The notes: generated from the sequence alone by a model not told the origin. Numbered from the stretch's first letter, positions 33,419 to 46,524 are shown. The stretch: DNA of 64,000 bases from Chromobotia macracanthus (GCA_036877525.1 JAZGTH010000015.1:6657001-6721000); one strand, 5' to 3'. Made by a program: numbers and translations.

Positions 33419-36400
33419 CTGTAGAGAAAAATAAGCAAAAAACAAGTTATTCTCCAAACATCCTACAATATAACAATAAATGCTACATCAAACAAGCATG
33501 ACCACAGAACAAAAGGGCACCTTGTTGCTATGGCAACGCAAGCATCTTTTTCTCTTATGTCTGCGATGTTTGGTTTCATGGCTGGAATCATGACAGGGAC
33601 ACGTGCAATCTTTTTCTGGCCAATCACAGTCCTGCTGATGACATAAGCTTTGGTTATTCTTCTCGTTATATAGTGAAAAGATCAGAACATACTCATGATA
33701 TGAACTACTACATAAAATCATTCTCCTGAATGAACATCACCTTATAGATGCCATGTGTGCGCATTTCCTTTCGTCTCTTGCTCCTGTTGCTAATCTGTCG
33801 AATCTTGTGTGACTCCTCATCCTCCTCCAGATCAGGGAGTGTGACTTCCTCAAATCCCTCCCATACTCTTCCAGAGCCCACACTCATGCCTCCTTCTCCA
33901 TCAGTCCCGGTTCCCACATCCTCTGGCCATACTGCCTCTTCAAACTGGCCTGGACGTGCTGGGGGTGGACGCATCTCATCAAAAAACATCCAGAATTCTC
34001 CTTGTAGGTGGGTGTGGCCCTTAAGAAGGGTAGACATTTGGCCTTTGAGCTGAGTTAAAAGAGCAGAAATAAAGTAGTTTAATATCAGAAGCATGTATTA
34101 GGTGACTGCTTACTGATCTGCATCTACAAACTGATCTACGCAGACAAATAAATTGATTACATGAAATTTACACTGACTCACATTAACCTAAACAATCATG
34201 TTACTTCATTATCATGTTCATTACCTCTATAGGTGCAGACATTGTGTATTCATTAACTCATTTATTCATACCTCTTCAATGCCAGCAGGACTGAGAGCAG
34301 TTCCGCTCTGCAGCGCTCTCACAATCTTCTGGTAATGAGACGGATTCTCCCCGAAACTGATCTCCAGCTGACGCAGGAACCGCCGACTCCTCTCAAAGGC
34401 CTGCTGCTCCTCAAACTGGGAAGTAACAGAAAGACTGAAGCAATGAAGTATCCAGAACCTTATGTTCTGTTCAACTGTTTTGTTCTTTGTTAAAAATAGA
34501 AGTTTGAGGTGTGTTAATCAAATGACTGTTATATAACATTTGTCAATAAAATGTTTCTAAGTACCAGTCCACACTCTAGAGCTTGTTCAGGCAGAAGGAA
34601 GGCAGCAAAGTCCTTGAGGAGGTCAGGCCAGTCTCTTAGTAAAGGTTTCAGCTGGGAGAAGAGCTCTACAACACTATGGCTGTCTCCTGCCTGGTCAAAC
34701 TCATACAGCAGCCCTAAAAACTCCTCCACCTTACCAGGAATATCTTGCAGGGCCTCACGCACCTATAAAGGTAGAAAGAAAAAATTACAGCTGTCCGTCA
34801 GCAGCTCAAGATCACTATAGTTTGGTACAGCTTTGTTTGAGTAAGAGAGATGCTACTACATTAGAAATACATTGAGGTGAGATAAGTAGCAGTCTTACCC
34901 TGTTTAGATAAGCCTGGGCGAAGGCCATGTCTTTGCTTTCTCTCATTGGATCATTGTCCAGGATGTGGTCATCATACAGCAGGAGAAGCTTTGAGGCATC
35001 TTTACTGCCTCGTTCCTGACGCTTACCACGCTTCACACTACGTGGGGGAGGGCGACCACGTCCTACAGAAGAAAATTATATAACTATTGGCTCAGTAGAC
35101 ATAAAAAACATTTTGCATTGACAATCAATTAAGACAACAGGATCAAATAGGATCAATTTCAAGTTGGCATTACTCAAAAGATGACAAAGTGCGAACATTT
35201 TGAATGCTAACCTCTGCCACGCCCCCCTCCTTTCCCGTTGGTTTGTGGGGGGTCCTCATCTGGAGGTGCATCACCCTCAGGAAGTTTTCCACCTTCCCCC
35301 TCTCCTGCTTCCATATCATCACCCTTCATTGCTCCATCCTCCTCATCCTCTGAGTTCTCCTCCTGTGAATTCTGGGATGCCGGAGAGTTCTGGGAGTTTG
35401 GAGAGGTGGGGGATGTCGGAGATGTTGGGGAATTGTCCTCCTCTGAATCTCCCTCTCGGCACAGTCTCCTCTCTGATGCCAACCAGGTCAACTTCTCCAT
35501 TGTCTCCTACAGAAGGGACACATACCACAGATCATCATGTAGCTACTAGAGATGAGTATATATATATATGAACTAGTGCTACATGATTCTGATGACCGGT
35601 TTACATATCCTACCAGTCAAGAGTTTAACATTCATTCTTTGTTTTTACTGTTTTTCACATCTGAGAACAGTACAAAACTTCAATAAAACAAATACAAATA
35701 TGAAATAGCACAAATGAAAATATTAGAACTGTTACTTTTAATGAACTGTTATTTTTAATGTAAAAACGTGTAACTGGTAACTTCATAGATTCTGAACACA
35801 CAAATGTGTCATACAAACCTGAAGTTCTGGAACAGAAAGAATAGATTCCTCTGAGGCTGATGACATCACTTCTTCCTCATCTTCATCTTGTGTGAGGTCA
35901 TCAAAATCCTCTTCCTCCTCATCACGCTCTCCATCTCCATCTTTCTCTCCATCTCCATCCCTCTCTTCCCGTCCTTTATCTTCACCTCCATCCCCATCCC
36001 TCTTTCTACCACTTTCCCCTTCTCCATTCTTCTCTCTGTCTTTATCTCCATCACGCTCTCCATCTCCCCCACTTCCCCTCTGCTCTCCCTGTCCTTCCTC
36101 CCTATTCCCCTCGCTCCCGTTGTTCAGCTTCTCTCCTCCATTGGACTGTTGATCCTTCCCATCCCCTGTGCTGTGTGTGCGTGCTCTTGACGTTTCCTGT
36201 CTGCCAGAGTCAGATATTCCACCATCCTGCTTCTGTTTCCCACTATCAGACAGATGCTCATCTCCACTACCTCCAGTGTCCAACTCAACCCTTGCTGAAG
36301 CTTCAGCATCAGTGTCCATACTGGCTTCTGTGCTGGTCAAACTGGATTCGGGGCTACAGGAGGACTCTGAAAGCATCAGGAGAGGACTGCCAAACAGAGC

Positions 36401-39400
36401 ACCTGCCATTTCCTCTTCCCATCGCTCACCAGCCATTTCTGCTCCTACACCCTTATCCCCTTCCTTCCCTTCTCCAACATCCTCTACTCTGATTGGCAAA
36501 GACGGTCCTGGTGTTATGATATTTGAAGGGACCTCAGCTCTCTCTGCGTTACTGAGCACAATGGAACCAGTAGCAATCTGCTGTTGTGGCAGATTGCACT
36601 TTTCAGTAGAAAGTGCGACAGGTTGGTTTACAAGGAATGAGTCTTTGGGCAAAAGCAAGAACTGTGGCACTCCTGTATGTGAAACAGTCTGAACCAGCAC
36701 ATACTGAGAAGTGTCTGTTGGTGATGCTGTCAGAGGTGAGAAGATCTGGGAGGTGGCTGATGGAACACTGTTTTGAAGAGTCATTAGGGATCCAGAATTG
36801 TGATTTATAATTGTTTGACCATTTTCAACAGTATTCTGAACAGGTGTGGTTTGCAAAAAGTTATATTCTGGTGCCTGTGTTGCTTTTGCAATGGAGGGCT
36901 TTACAGAATTTTCTAAGACCAAGGACTGACTTCCCTGTGTTCCAGGAACCAGTTGAATGACAAGGTCTTGAGTAGGAGGGGCACAGGAAGATGTGTCCAA
37001 TCTTTGTGCAGCCAGATAAGGAGCATTTTCATTGGTCTGAGTGACATTCAAGGATATTGCCTGTTCCATAACAACAACAGAGCTGCATACGTTGCTCATA
37101 ATTGTGGAGGGCTTGGGAGCTATTTGGGGAAGCTGAGGTGCTGGTTTTAAAGGTGCAAGTTTTCTAGGGATGGTTCGTTTCTTGCGAGTATCTGATATCT
37201 GTTGCACACCATGTGTCCTAGCTATCCCAGTAGTAAGCAGAGGACTGTCAGCCGCTGCAGTGAGGGTCATTTGAACTACAGTAGGGGGCAAGCTGGCAGG
37301 AGGGTGCACTGGAACACCAGACCCCAATTCTGGTGTAACATACTGAAAGTTAATAGGACAAGAGGGGCTCAGTGGCACCGTCCCATGGGCAGGTGTTAGA
37401 GGACAATTAACCAATGGGACGATCCCATTTACTGGAGTGCTAGATGCTTGGGCCAATAAAATGACACCATGAGTTGGTAACAGTGTGGAGACATTGGGCA
37501 ATAAACTACCTGCACCTGTGGGACAGGGAGGGGCTTTAGCCAATGGCATGAGAGTAGGGCAGGAGAAACCATGCAGAGGACGGCGTTTGGGTAGTGAGGG
37601 GCGACTTATATTCCACGCAGGGTGCAGACGCAGGTGGACACTTTTAGGGAGGAATTGTGGGTATTGTGTTCTTCTTGGGAAAACAGGTTTAGTTTTGATA
37701 GCCTCTCCATCGGGCTGACATACTGCCCTATAAATGTTCGGTAAGCTTTTCTGTAAAGACAAATTTCAATGCATCATGATTGCATTTGACATTAGGATAT
37801 AATTTTAAAAGATTTTGGTTAAAGTGTCAGTTCAGACAGGTTGCTCGAAACCCATATGAGTGTGTGTGTTGAAGGTGTGTGATACCCGTAACCAGTTGGG
37901 CAGGATGTTATATTCTCTCTCCACAGGAGGGCGCTCTTCTCCAGGCAATACAGGGCTGCATTTGACAGGCAGAGGAGGAATCGTACGGTTCTGGAAATAA
38001 AACTAGGAAATGCAAAAATATTACATATGAATCCAAGACTGAAGTATAAATGCATTTCCTTTATATGATGCTGGATATGTCATTACGAAGTTCAGATGAG
38101 CAGTGTGTATATTAGTTGAACAGATGTTCTGTCAATCACCTTAAATATGTTGTCGCCACTTCTGTTGGATGCCATGTCCTTCACACGCACACGCAGTTGC
38201 TCGCGAGTTTTTGTCCGGATCAGATACTGACTCATCAGGTGATAGGGAAACTCTGTTTGTGCAAAGTGCTTTAACCCCAAGACGATCAGACTACAAAGAC
38301 ACAGAAGGACCAGGAGAAATAGAGAAAGAGAGGGAGAGTAACCTGGCTGTAAGTATGACTCAGTATGCTTCATTAAGTGTGCTCAATGTGAAGTCATCTG
38401 TACTAAACAGTGGTTCCTTAAATGACAGCAAGTTCAACTCAGCGTAAAGCACCAAGTCCTACTTATTCTGACGGGCAGTGACTGGAAATTACTCTACAAT
38501 TACTGTGCTTAAAACACCCTAGACAAGGTTATAAGTCACTGCCACTTTAAGATATGTTATTTATTACCTTACCTTAATTATCATACAAGTTATTGCTGTA
38601 GATTGTTGTGGGAAATCAAATATAGATCAAATGTTTTCACCATCTAGTTAATTTATGCCTCAGTATGGTCTGTTCATGTGGTGTTTAATAAAAACAAACA
38701 TGTAAATAAGTAAACAAATAAGAAACATTTTCTGCTAGTAGTGGCTGGTTAAGTAACAGCGATTGAGGGTTGTCTGATATTCACAAAATGAAGAATGGTG
38801 GTGACTGATGGGTAATATGTACCTGTCCTCTGCTTTGGTATAATAATGTTTGCCACGAGGAGGCTGCAGGGCTGGATCCAAACTGCAGTGGGGCAAAAGC
38901 TCTGGGTACAGAAACACAGAGCGTGTGGCGAACAGCCATGCCAGACCAGAGGGAAGAAACGGGTACGAACGGGCTGCAGATGCACAGAACACATCAGATA
39001 TACATGCCTTGCATGCGCTTCTTCAGGGTCATGTAAATTACATATGAGCTGCCTGACCTGCGTGATGCCGTATGGGTTTGGGAGGGAGATAAAGAGGAGA
39101 AGGACACTGTTTCATCTCCTCCAGCAGGCTGAGGGACGGTTGTAAGTTACACACCCTGAATGTGCTTCTAAAACCCGGTTCAACGGTCACTCTACCCTGC
39201 TCGGCTCTCTCCGAAAATGACAGCAATTCCTCCTGTCAGGAAAGGAAACAATTACAGTACGGTTACAATGACTCAAACAGCATCACTAAAGGAAAAGTTT
39301 AATGACAAATTCCTCTGCGTGGGTAAATGCTTATGTGATGACATGTCTCCTCTCAGTACAGTTGTCAAGCTCAAGCAATAAAGGTTATATATCATCTGAT

Positions 39401-41564
39401 TTAGTGTTAAAAATTTTGGTTTGACATGTTTAGGAAATATTTTCCTTTGAAGGTAGAATAGTCTATCAATAGCAACCTAGCTTTTAAAGCATGAGATCAC
39501 GCCCTCTCTTCAGAGCAATCCCCAAAGCCACGCCTCCTCCAATAATGCACACAGGCAAGTAGGACACCCATCATTCTATCAAAGATCACCTTCAATCTGC
39601 AATGTTCCTACCAGAAAATGCTTGGTGGTTTGAGCTTCACTCTGTAGTGCCTCCACTGGGGTGCAAAGCATATTAGCCTGTGTCAATAACTGGACATGCT
39701 GCAGGAGTAAAAGAACAGTTAAGAACAGTTAAACTTCTGTAAAGATAACATCTTAAAATCAGCCCCATATAGGTCAGCCCCACACAGAGTCTTTTCACAA
39801 GAGTTTTTCCTCATGCCACTCATCAGTCTGAAAACAACAGTATGTTGTTAAACAATGACACAGACCTGATCTTTGTTATTAATATAAAATGTGCTTGTAA
39901 CAAGCTAAAATGAACATATTGTTTAAATTATTTTAACTTGTCGAGGGGCTGAATCTGATTCTCACCTGCTGTATTTGCTGCTGCAGCTGTACTTTTTGCG
40001 CCAGTGTGACCACCAGAGGACAGCCGGGCTGCACAAGAACCACACCAGGCCCAGGGGCATGCTGGGTAATGCGAGCCTGGTTCTCCCGTCTCTGCTGCAT
40101 AGCGTCCAGCTGCTCTCTGACTGTCCGCCTGCATGCCGTCAACATATGAGCCAGCGGCTCCTCAAACCTGAGACAATATAAACAACAGAAAATCTTTAGA
40201 CAGTGTTATTACAGTGAAGTACAGCTCTGTCCCTCCATGTTGCATTAAATATGCATACACTCTTAGAAAGGCTTTGGGTAACTGAATTCCTGAAAGTCTT
40301 GTGTTGTCAAGTTCTTATGACATCATGAAAACCAGTAAGCTTAAATTTCACATAAGACACTTTGTGGTGAATTTTTCCCCTTTTAGAGCGGCAATACAAA
40401 ACTTTTGCTTCTCTATCGCCATCTCTGTTTAAAACATAAAATTGCATGTTGCTTGTGAAGTTATTTTAAAGTTTAAATACTAAACAAATACTGTACGAAC
40501 CATTCCAGCACCCACATGTGATTTGGTAGCCAAATCTTCTTTCTGTTTACAGATGCGACATTTCCCAGGAAATCAGACCCAACCACTCAAATTATAAATC
40601 ATTATAATAAATTTACTATTGTGAATTAGGGTAATGCAAGAAGATGTGTGTGATTTGTCACTGATCTTCATGTACTTGCACAATAACTGGTTTTGGTTCA
40701 TTTACAGTACAGTATACACTGTAGTTTTAAATTAAAACATATTTACTCTTTTTCCACAAACCCAGTCCAACATAACCCCAAAAGAATAGTGCATATTGAA
40801 AAAAGTATACATAAAAAACCATCCACCCCAAGCTCATTATATGACTTTATAGCCATGTTATCAAACCAGCTAATTAAACAGACCAGGTCTCTCACTGAAT
40901 GACTATTAGAGGGAACTGTCCACTGCGCGCACACACACACTTTCTACTTTCAGTGTGGAAAAGACAATACAGATGTCAATGTACCTTGTTAATATTTAAA
41001 AACTCCCATGTGTACACAGGACACACTGACACAGATAAATCTCGTACACACACCGCAAGCTATAATTACCAGCTGAGGTTAAATAATAAACTATTATATT
41101 CAAATCTCAATCACATGCGGACTGACATAATTCTGTAATAATGTAAACAACCAGTGTACTTAAAGAACACAGAGGTAACAGGAATGATGTGAGGGCTTTA
41201 AATAAAAGATAAAGACAGAGACAGAGGAATGTTTGTGGGATGTAGCTCTGTACAGTGTCCACACTGAGTGCTGGATCTGCAGCAATACAATCAAACACAT
41301 TAGAGCATTTTTCTGCCTCCCTACCCAAACAGACACAGCACCCCTCTGCTGCTCTGTCCCAAAGGGAGGATGTGTGTTACTGTGTAGTGTTTACCTACAG
41401 CTTTATATTATATATGGTGGAACACATATGTACATGAGCGTATGGATGTCTTTATCTCATTGATGTTGAGGAGAGCTGATTTCCTGTAAAATGGCATTTA
41501 ATGAATGACATAATGAAATGTGCTTGTGGGAAGAGAAGTGTTGACAAGCACTCTCGGTACAGAA

Positions 41565-41608
<44 letters not shown>

Positions 41609-44600
41609 TGTACAGTAGACACACACGCTCACCACAGGTGTGTACTGTAGACACACACGCTCACCACAGGGGTGTACAGTAGACACACATGCACATAACA
41701 GGAGATGATATTCTTTCTGTTGACCTACGGCTTATTTGTTGATGCCTGCCTAAACAAAATGTGTATAAGGAAATAGTTGTGTACAGTAGGTATGGAAAGG
41801 TGTTATCTATACAAAAGGTAAAAATGAGATGTGTAAATATAGGCTGCTGTGTGTGTGCGTTACCTGATGGCTTGAGGAACATTGAATTGTGGAGTGCTGT
41901 TTGGCTCTTCTTCACGTTCCTCATCTTCTTCGTGACCTTCCTCATCTTCTTCGTGACCTTCCTCATCTTGCTCATTGGCTGCCAACTCATCGTGGAACTG
42001 TAGATGAAGAAGAGGAAAAAAATCAGTGAGACATGATTTGACTGTTTTGTCTTTTGTTGTTAAATCCTCTTTGTTTCACAGCTCAGTGGGAAAACATGAT
42101 TCTGAGTGGTCATAACATTGAGCAGTCAAGCATTTGGTATAATGATGTGTATTTAACTGTTGTCCATGGCAACATGATGTATTTGAGCTCTTTACTTGGT
42201 GGAAATATTAACTCAGATAAATATATCATGGCTGTGGATTTATCAGATAGTTATGGCACAATAATCCCCCGTCTGGGTTTATTTTGTTTATTTTATACTG
42301 TACATTACCCCTTACCGTCTCAAACAGCTCCTCCATGAGCTCATTGACTTCCTTCTCTGCAGAAACAAGATGGAGACATGATGTTATTAGTAAAAGCAAA
42401 TACTTAAACTCAACAAAAACACACAGGTCATGCAATCTACAACTTAAATCAGGCATGTTTTGCGGTATTGTGAGATTATATGAAATTGGACCCACTTGTG
42501 ATACGAACGGCACGATCATTTCGATAATCTTCCAGATCTGGTTCGTCTAAATCCTCTAGAAAATTATATTCAGGGTCGTCATCTTCATCACCTTCTTCTG
42601 AAAAAGAGAGAGAATCATCAGAAATCACTTAATTTCTGTGAGAACACACCTGCAGAATGATGAGGATGCACACACATTCAGCTCATTTCTCACCCAGATG
42701 AAGCCATTAAGACATTTAGGAGAAGAGCTTTGACAGCATCTGTCTGAGAGCAGAAGATGAGCATGATGGACTCGTGGGCACTGATTTATTTAAAGGACAA
42801 CACGACACACAGTTTCACAGGTAGAGGAGGTAAACAGAAACAGGGGTTTCAAAATGTCTTAAGTGTTATTAAACCAGCTAGTTCTGTTCAAGTCTCGTGT
42901 ATAGGACGCTTGATGTTATTTTGATTATTCACAATGCAGAGAACAACGCATGTCTGCTAGGTAGCAACGCTTGTGTGATACCTGCTCGTTGTCCTACCTG
43001 CAACACATCGCAGGACTTTGCGCCTGGTATGCAAATAGCTTAAATTTACATACATGTCTATAAATGTGCAGCAAAAATTTTGAAACAAACAACGCTTCTG
43101 CTTTTTGTGGTGAAACTGCTGACCTTCATTGTCCATGTGGGAGGTCATGAGTCCCTGCAGCCACTGAGTCCATTCACGGTCCTCTGGTGTGGACACGTCG
43201 TACATATCCGGTGTGATGTCTGGTGCACGGAGCTCCGCCTCCAGCTGATCCAGAGGGACATCCCTTAGCGGCCGCTTGGACCGAGTCCGACAAGCTACCA
43301 GACTGTCACCCGCCTCTGCCCCACCACCATTGCTCAGAGCCTTAGACAAGCACATTTAAAAGCCAGATTGGTTAAAAGAATTTGCCAAAATCTGCATTCA
43401 TAAACATGACACATCACTGTCTGTTTAAGAGCATATTTTAACATCCAAACTAGTTTGTGCCATCACAGACTGTTTTTGATCCAAAGGTCATGTTATTTTG
43501 ATATACAGAAAACACAATTCATAAAAATCAATTCACACATAACATATTTGTAAAAAGCATCAGTTTAGTTTAGATGAAAGGGGGAAAGTAAAAAAAGTGT
43601 CTGGAAATTCCATAGTATAAAATGAAGGTAATATGCTTATATGAAGGCAACTGGAGTAACTGTTGCAAGCAATGGTTCCAGACTGGGTACTAGCACCTTA
43701 TAGGTGAAACAGGGATACAGGAGACATATACAGGATACAGAGAGTGTGTGTGATTATGTACCTGGTAGGGCTCCATGCAGAGAGGACTGAGTTCAAGCTC
43801 TTTATCCACAGCATGGAGTTTCTCAATGAAGGGGTCAGGGGCCCTGAGGGATCGTGAGGGGCCACAGGACTGAGGAGGAGGGGCAGGGGGGCCCATAGGC
43901 ACTGCTTCCACTCTCAGGTGCCTGGCCAGTCTGGGCTTCTGTAAGATGAAGAGAGACATATACTGAGAAAATGGGACATATGTGCTTAGGGGTCTTACAG
44001 AAAAGGCAAAAATAATAAAATAACAGTTTCACAATGTGATCACAACGTTGTGTTAAGCACCAGTCTGGGGCTGTTGCTGGCATCATCACATTCAGCAGGC
44101 GTATGAGAGGGCGTATGTCTGCTGCCACGTGGGGAGGAGGCTGTGCTGTCCACATCACTTTCCAAAAATGTCTGAAAATTCACATATACGTACATGAACA
44201 CTCAGACACATCTCAATTTAATAACAATAAATAACAATGTAATCATTTTAACTTTTAAGTTAACGAAATGTGATGTGTGATCTTCACCTCCTCTGCTGTT
44301 TCATCTTCCTCATCTTCATCTGGACAATACTCTTCATCAGATGAGTCTTCCTCCTCTTGCAGGGGAATATCTACAAACTGGGGTGGCTAAGGAGAGAATC
44401 CCAATTCACCATTTAGAAATGAACATAAAACAATACACAACACTAAAAGCATCTTAACAATCGGATACCTTCATCTCATTTGGCTTCTTTATTGGTGAGA
44501 TGTTCCAGTTGCCCATTCCCTTAAAAACAAGCACAACAATTATAGAGCATATGAGAGCTTGAAAAGCTCCAAACTTCCTAAGACAAACAGCACTTACCAC

Positions 44601-46524
44601 CCCTTTCTCAACAACTTCTTTGAGCTTTGAACGGGTCATCTTGGGCTCCTACAGTTAAAGCATAACAGGAAATTAATTAAAAGGAATGAAACCATGAAAA
44701 AACTACAATTTCAAAAACAACATCTCCCTCTGTAATTTATATAACACAATTTCTTAGAGCTGCAATGCTCATACTGCAAAAATGAGCATTGCAGCACAGA
44801 ATGCAACTGCTATACAGCACATTGTAACAACAACTTACAATAAATATTTTATACATTTTATTAAACAAAACCTTGACATTGTCAAATAACAGTTTGCTTC
44901 AAAAATGACCAATCATTTTACATGTTCATACAACTTCAGTTTAATCAGAAACATAAATGGCACTTTATATATTGCACTTCACATTTCAAACTGTTGATTT
45001 GTTAAAATAATACAGGAAACACATACAAACATAGGCATGTCCTGTGTATCTCTTATGGCAGCTTTCATCATGGCCACAACATGCTCATTGGTTACCACTT
45101 CCTGAAGATAAACACAGAAAATCAATTGTTACATTTGTAATCATGCAATTTATTTCCAAAACTAGTTGTGCTTTAAAGGAAGTATTTATGGTTTTGTCCT
45201 ATTTGTCCTTTAAGAGGTTTAGAGAATAACTTCAGATGTGTAAAGACCAGAGGGTGCTTCAGTACTATGGCAGCACTTGTTTAAAGTCTTATAAACACGA
45301 GGTTCAAAGAAATTTCCAGTTTGTTGAAGTAGACTCACATGAATAATGTTACGGACATTAACAGAGGAAAGCTTGAGCTTTTTTGATTTCAGGGTTAAAT
45401 CTCTGTCCAGTTTCCTCAGCTCCTCCTCACTCCCCCCTCCTCCTCCTCCTCAAGCCCTTCTGTCATCTTCTCCCTCTCTCCATGCTTCTCAGGAATCTTT
45501 TCCTCCCTCCGAGTCACTACATTCTTTCTTACACTCCCTCCATTATTTCTCTTCAACGATGACTCCTCTTCACACCTGGCATCATCTACAAGAAAAACAT
45601 ACATACACAACATATAACAAGATCAGAATAAATCATTTCAAAAATGTTTATAACAAGTCTAATGTGACTACAATATAACAACTTCTTTGGTTAACAGAAA
45701 GTAAACAGAGGGCAAAGCCTAAGAATCTAGGAGCTATAAAATCAAAATATACTATTCTTTTTTTAATGAATACTGCATTTTATTGTAAATAATTTATCTG
45801 TGTACAACATTGTTTTTTATGTGCTCTTATAATCTTTAATCAAAATCTGAAAATGTACTTCTCAGGAACAGCAGACCATCTTTAATGACGCCTGTCTGAT
45901 GACATGGGCGGAGCCAGAGCTGTTAACCACTCTCCTCCAATGGTTAGTCTTCTGCGATCTTTGAAACGCCTACTTTAACAGCCAATCAATTCCCAGTGGA
46001 AAAAACAAGCCACACCCTCCCTTTTTATGTTTCACTTGGAATTACGTCAAAACACTAAAGTCAGTTGCAACTTCCGGTTTGCATTGACTTTAACTGTGAC
46101 CCTGAAAGGAGGACCAACTCACCCACAGTGATTACCAGACCGAGGTCTGCATCCTCCTCTGATTGCAGGGGAGATGAAACAGGGCAGGAGGCCTGGACAC
46201 CATCACTCTCATCCTCAACATGGTCTATTATACACACGCAAACACACACAGTGAGAAAACAAATATCAAGCTCTGATGTGACTGACAATTTTACTGGTTT
46301 CCACTACCTGCACTGGATTTCTGCTCCTGGCACTTGTATCGATGAGCTGGTCTGTGTGGAGATGTGTGGATTGAGATCCGTCTCTTTTTCTTAGTAGGGG
46401 TTGACACCTTCCTCCTCCAAGCGCTTGTGAGTAGTTTGTGAGAGAAAGGAGATCTGTTTACAGATTCCCTCTTAGGTGCTTTGGCAGGTTTGAGATCTAT
46501 AGATGCCTTGCGTTTCCACCCCAT
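32359..46524 (-). CDS. gon4l: GON-4-like nuclear regulator (30 coding exons)
   Basis: GON4L (zebrafish ugly duckling/udu) is a nuclear protein linked to YY1 and Sin3/HDAC that controls gene expression, cell-cycle progression and blood development. Thirty exons join with matched phases into about 2100 residues (human about 2240). The order is: basic N-terminus, acidic middle with EYNFLEDLDEPDLEDYRND and TKKEVNELMEELFET-type sequence, RFEEPLAHML, the long low-complexity exon 20, two PAH-like repeats, a cysteine-rich segment, and a C-terminal SANT/Myb-like domain. Start: ATG at 46522-46524, preceded by an in-frame TAA and a spliced 5' UTR exon. Oddity: summed coding length is 6308 nt, one short of a multiple of three, because of a frame break in exon 3. 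All other exons are intact, so a living gene with a sequence error or polymorphism is likelier than a pseudogene. Confidence 0.95.
33521..35506 (-). CDS. gon4l: gon4l exons 21-26 (PAH-like repeats and Cys-rich segment)
   Basis: Exons 35212-35506, 34899-35062, 34565-34762, 34272-34415, 33741-34049 and 33521-33631. The first begins ETMEKLTWLASERRLC and contains an SPT/SPN repeat. PAH1-like: KLLLLYDDHILDNDPMRESK through LLKDFAAFLLPEQALECGL. PAH2-like: FEEQQAFERSRRFLRQLEI through FWMFFDEMRPPPARP. PAH folds bind partner helices in Sin3-type repression complexes, in line with GON4L biology. The last exon has CTCPCHDSSH and RCLRCHSNK, a possible metal-binding cluster. Confidence 0.95.
35819..37750 (-). 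CDS. gon4l: gon4l exon 20 (large low-complexity exon)
   Basis: The exon is 1932 nt, 644 codons, phase 0 to 0, with acceptor tttacag and donor GTTTGT. The first two thirds are rich in Pro, Ser, Thr and Val; the last third is a strongly charged G/E/D/R/K run (REEGQGEQRGSGGDGERDGD and similar) ending EEDFDDLTQDEDEEEV and SILSVPELQ, which is conserved in GON4L. The charged run gives several spurious open frames on the opposite strand. Confidence 0.93.
37886..40167 (-). CDS. gon4l: gon4l exons 14-19
   Basis: Exons 39966-40167, 39612-39698, 39058-39232, 38823-38973, 38140-38290 and 37886-37990. They encode RFEEPLAHMLTACRRTVREQ, HVQLLTQANML, SFLYPELLPHCSL-like VFLYPELLPHCSL, YTKAEDR, LIVLGLKHFAQTEFPYHLMS, the KTREQLRVRVKDM segment, and GEERPPVEREYNILPNWLR. 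TKAED followed by VLGLKHF resembles a Myb/SANT-like helix set in GON4L. Confidence 0.94.
40381..40730. mobile_element. Diverged copy of MITE family 2
   Basis: It begins ttttagagcggcaatacaa, then acttttgcttctctatcgcc, and shares aaacataaaattgca with the element at 4976-5266; the far end reads tacactgtagttttaaatt. It lies in the gon4l intron between exons 14 and 13, and both ends are degenerate. Confidence 0.6.
41565..41690. repeat. (CA)n microsatellite and adjoining 32-nt minisatellite
   Basis: About 20 CA units (41565-41605) run directly into about 2.7 copies of a 32-nt unit (gtgtacagtagacacacacg plus ctcaccacagg) ending near 41690. It lies in gon4l intron 13, about 170 nt from exon 13. Confidence 0.9.
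41864..43340 (-). CDS. gon4l: gon4l exons 10-13 (conserved acidic core)
   Basis: Exons 43124-43340, 42496-42597, 42316-42356 and 41864-41997. Conserved GON4L sequence: RTRSKRPLRDVPLDQLEAEL, MYDVSTPEDREWTQWLQGL, then NFLEDLDEPDLEDYRNDRAV and EVNELMEELFET. Exon 13 contains a 21-nt tandem duplication (EEGHEED twice) and continues FNVPQAIR. Confidence 0.95.
43762..46524 (-). CDS. gon4l: gon4l exons 1-9 (N-terminal region)
   Basis: Exons 46308-46524, 46123-46224, 45339-45585 (with frame break), 45027-45101, 44598-44648, 44469-44519, 44288-44386, 44061-44171 and 43762-43938. They encode a basic start (MGWKRKASIDLKPAKAPKR, likely nuclear localisation), an acidic stretch, the conserved ELRKLDRDLTLKSKKLKL, TNEHVVAMMKAAIRDTQDMP, KMTRSKLKEVVEKG, NWNISPIKK and QFVDIPLQEEEDSSDEEY. 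The donor of 44061-44171 (GTGCTT) is weak but the only one that preserves phase. Confidence 0.9.
45339..45585 (-). CDS. gon4l: gon4l exon 3, carrying a one-base frame break
   Basis: The upstream part reads in frame from exon 2 (DDARCEEESSLKRN to MTEGLEEEEE) and then hits a TGA shortly after a run of six G (plus-strand C run 45432-45437). The conserved continuation SEEELRKLDRDLTLKSK lies in another frame, which itself has a TGA just upstream of the acidic run. No intron can fit between the two. A single missing base in the homopolymer explains both the local break and the gene-wide length of 3n+2. Confidence 0.85.

Noticed and set aside
35888..36190. Plus-strand Ser/Pro/Ile-rich open frames opposite gon4l exon 20
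   Set aside because: Antisense shadows of the charged repeat-like coding sequence of gon4l.
45416..45613. Accepting the stop in gon4l exon 3 as the true end of a short protein
   Set aside because: Twenty-seven further exons continue the conserved GON4L sequence with perfect phase, so the stop results from the one-base break, not from a genuine gene end.
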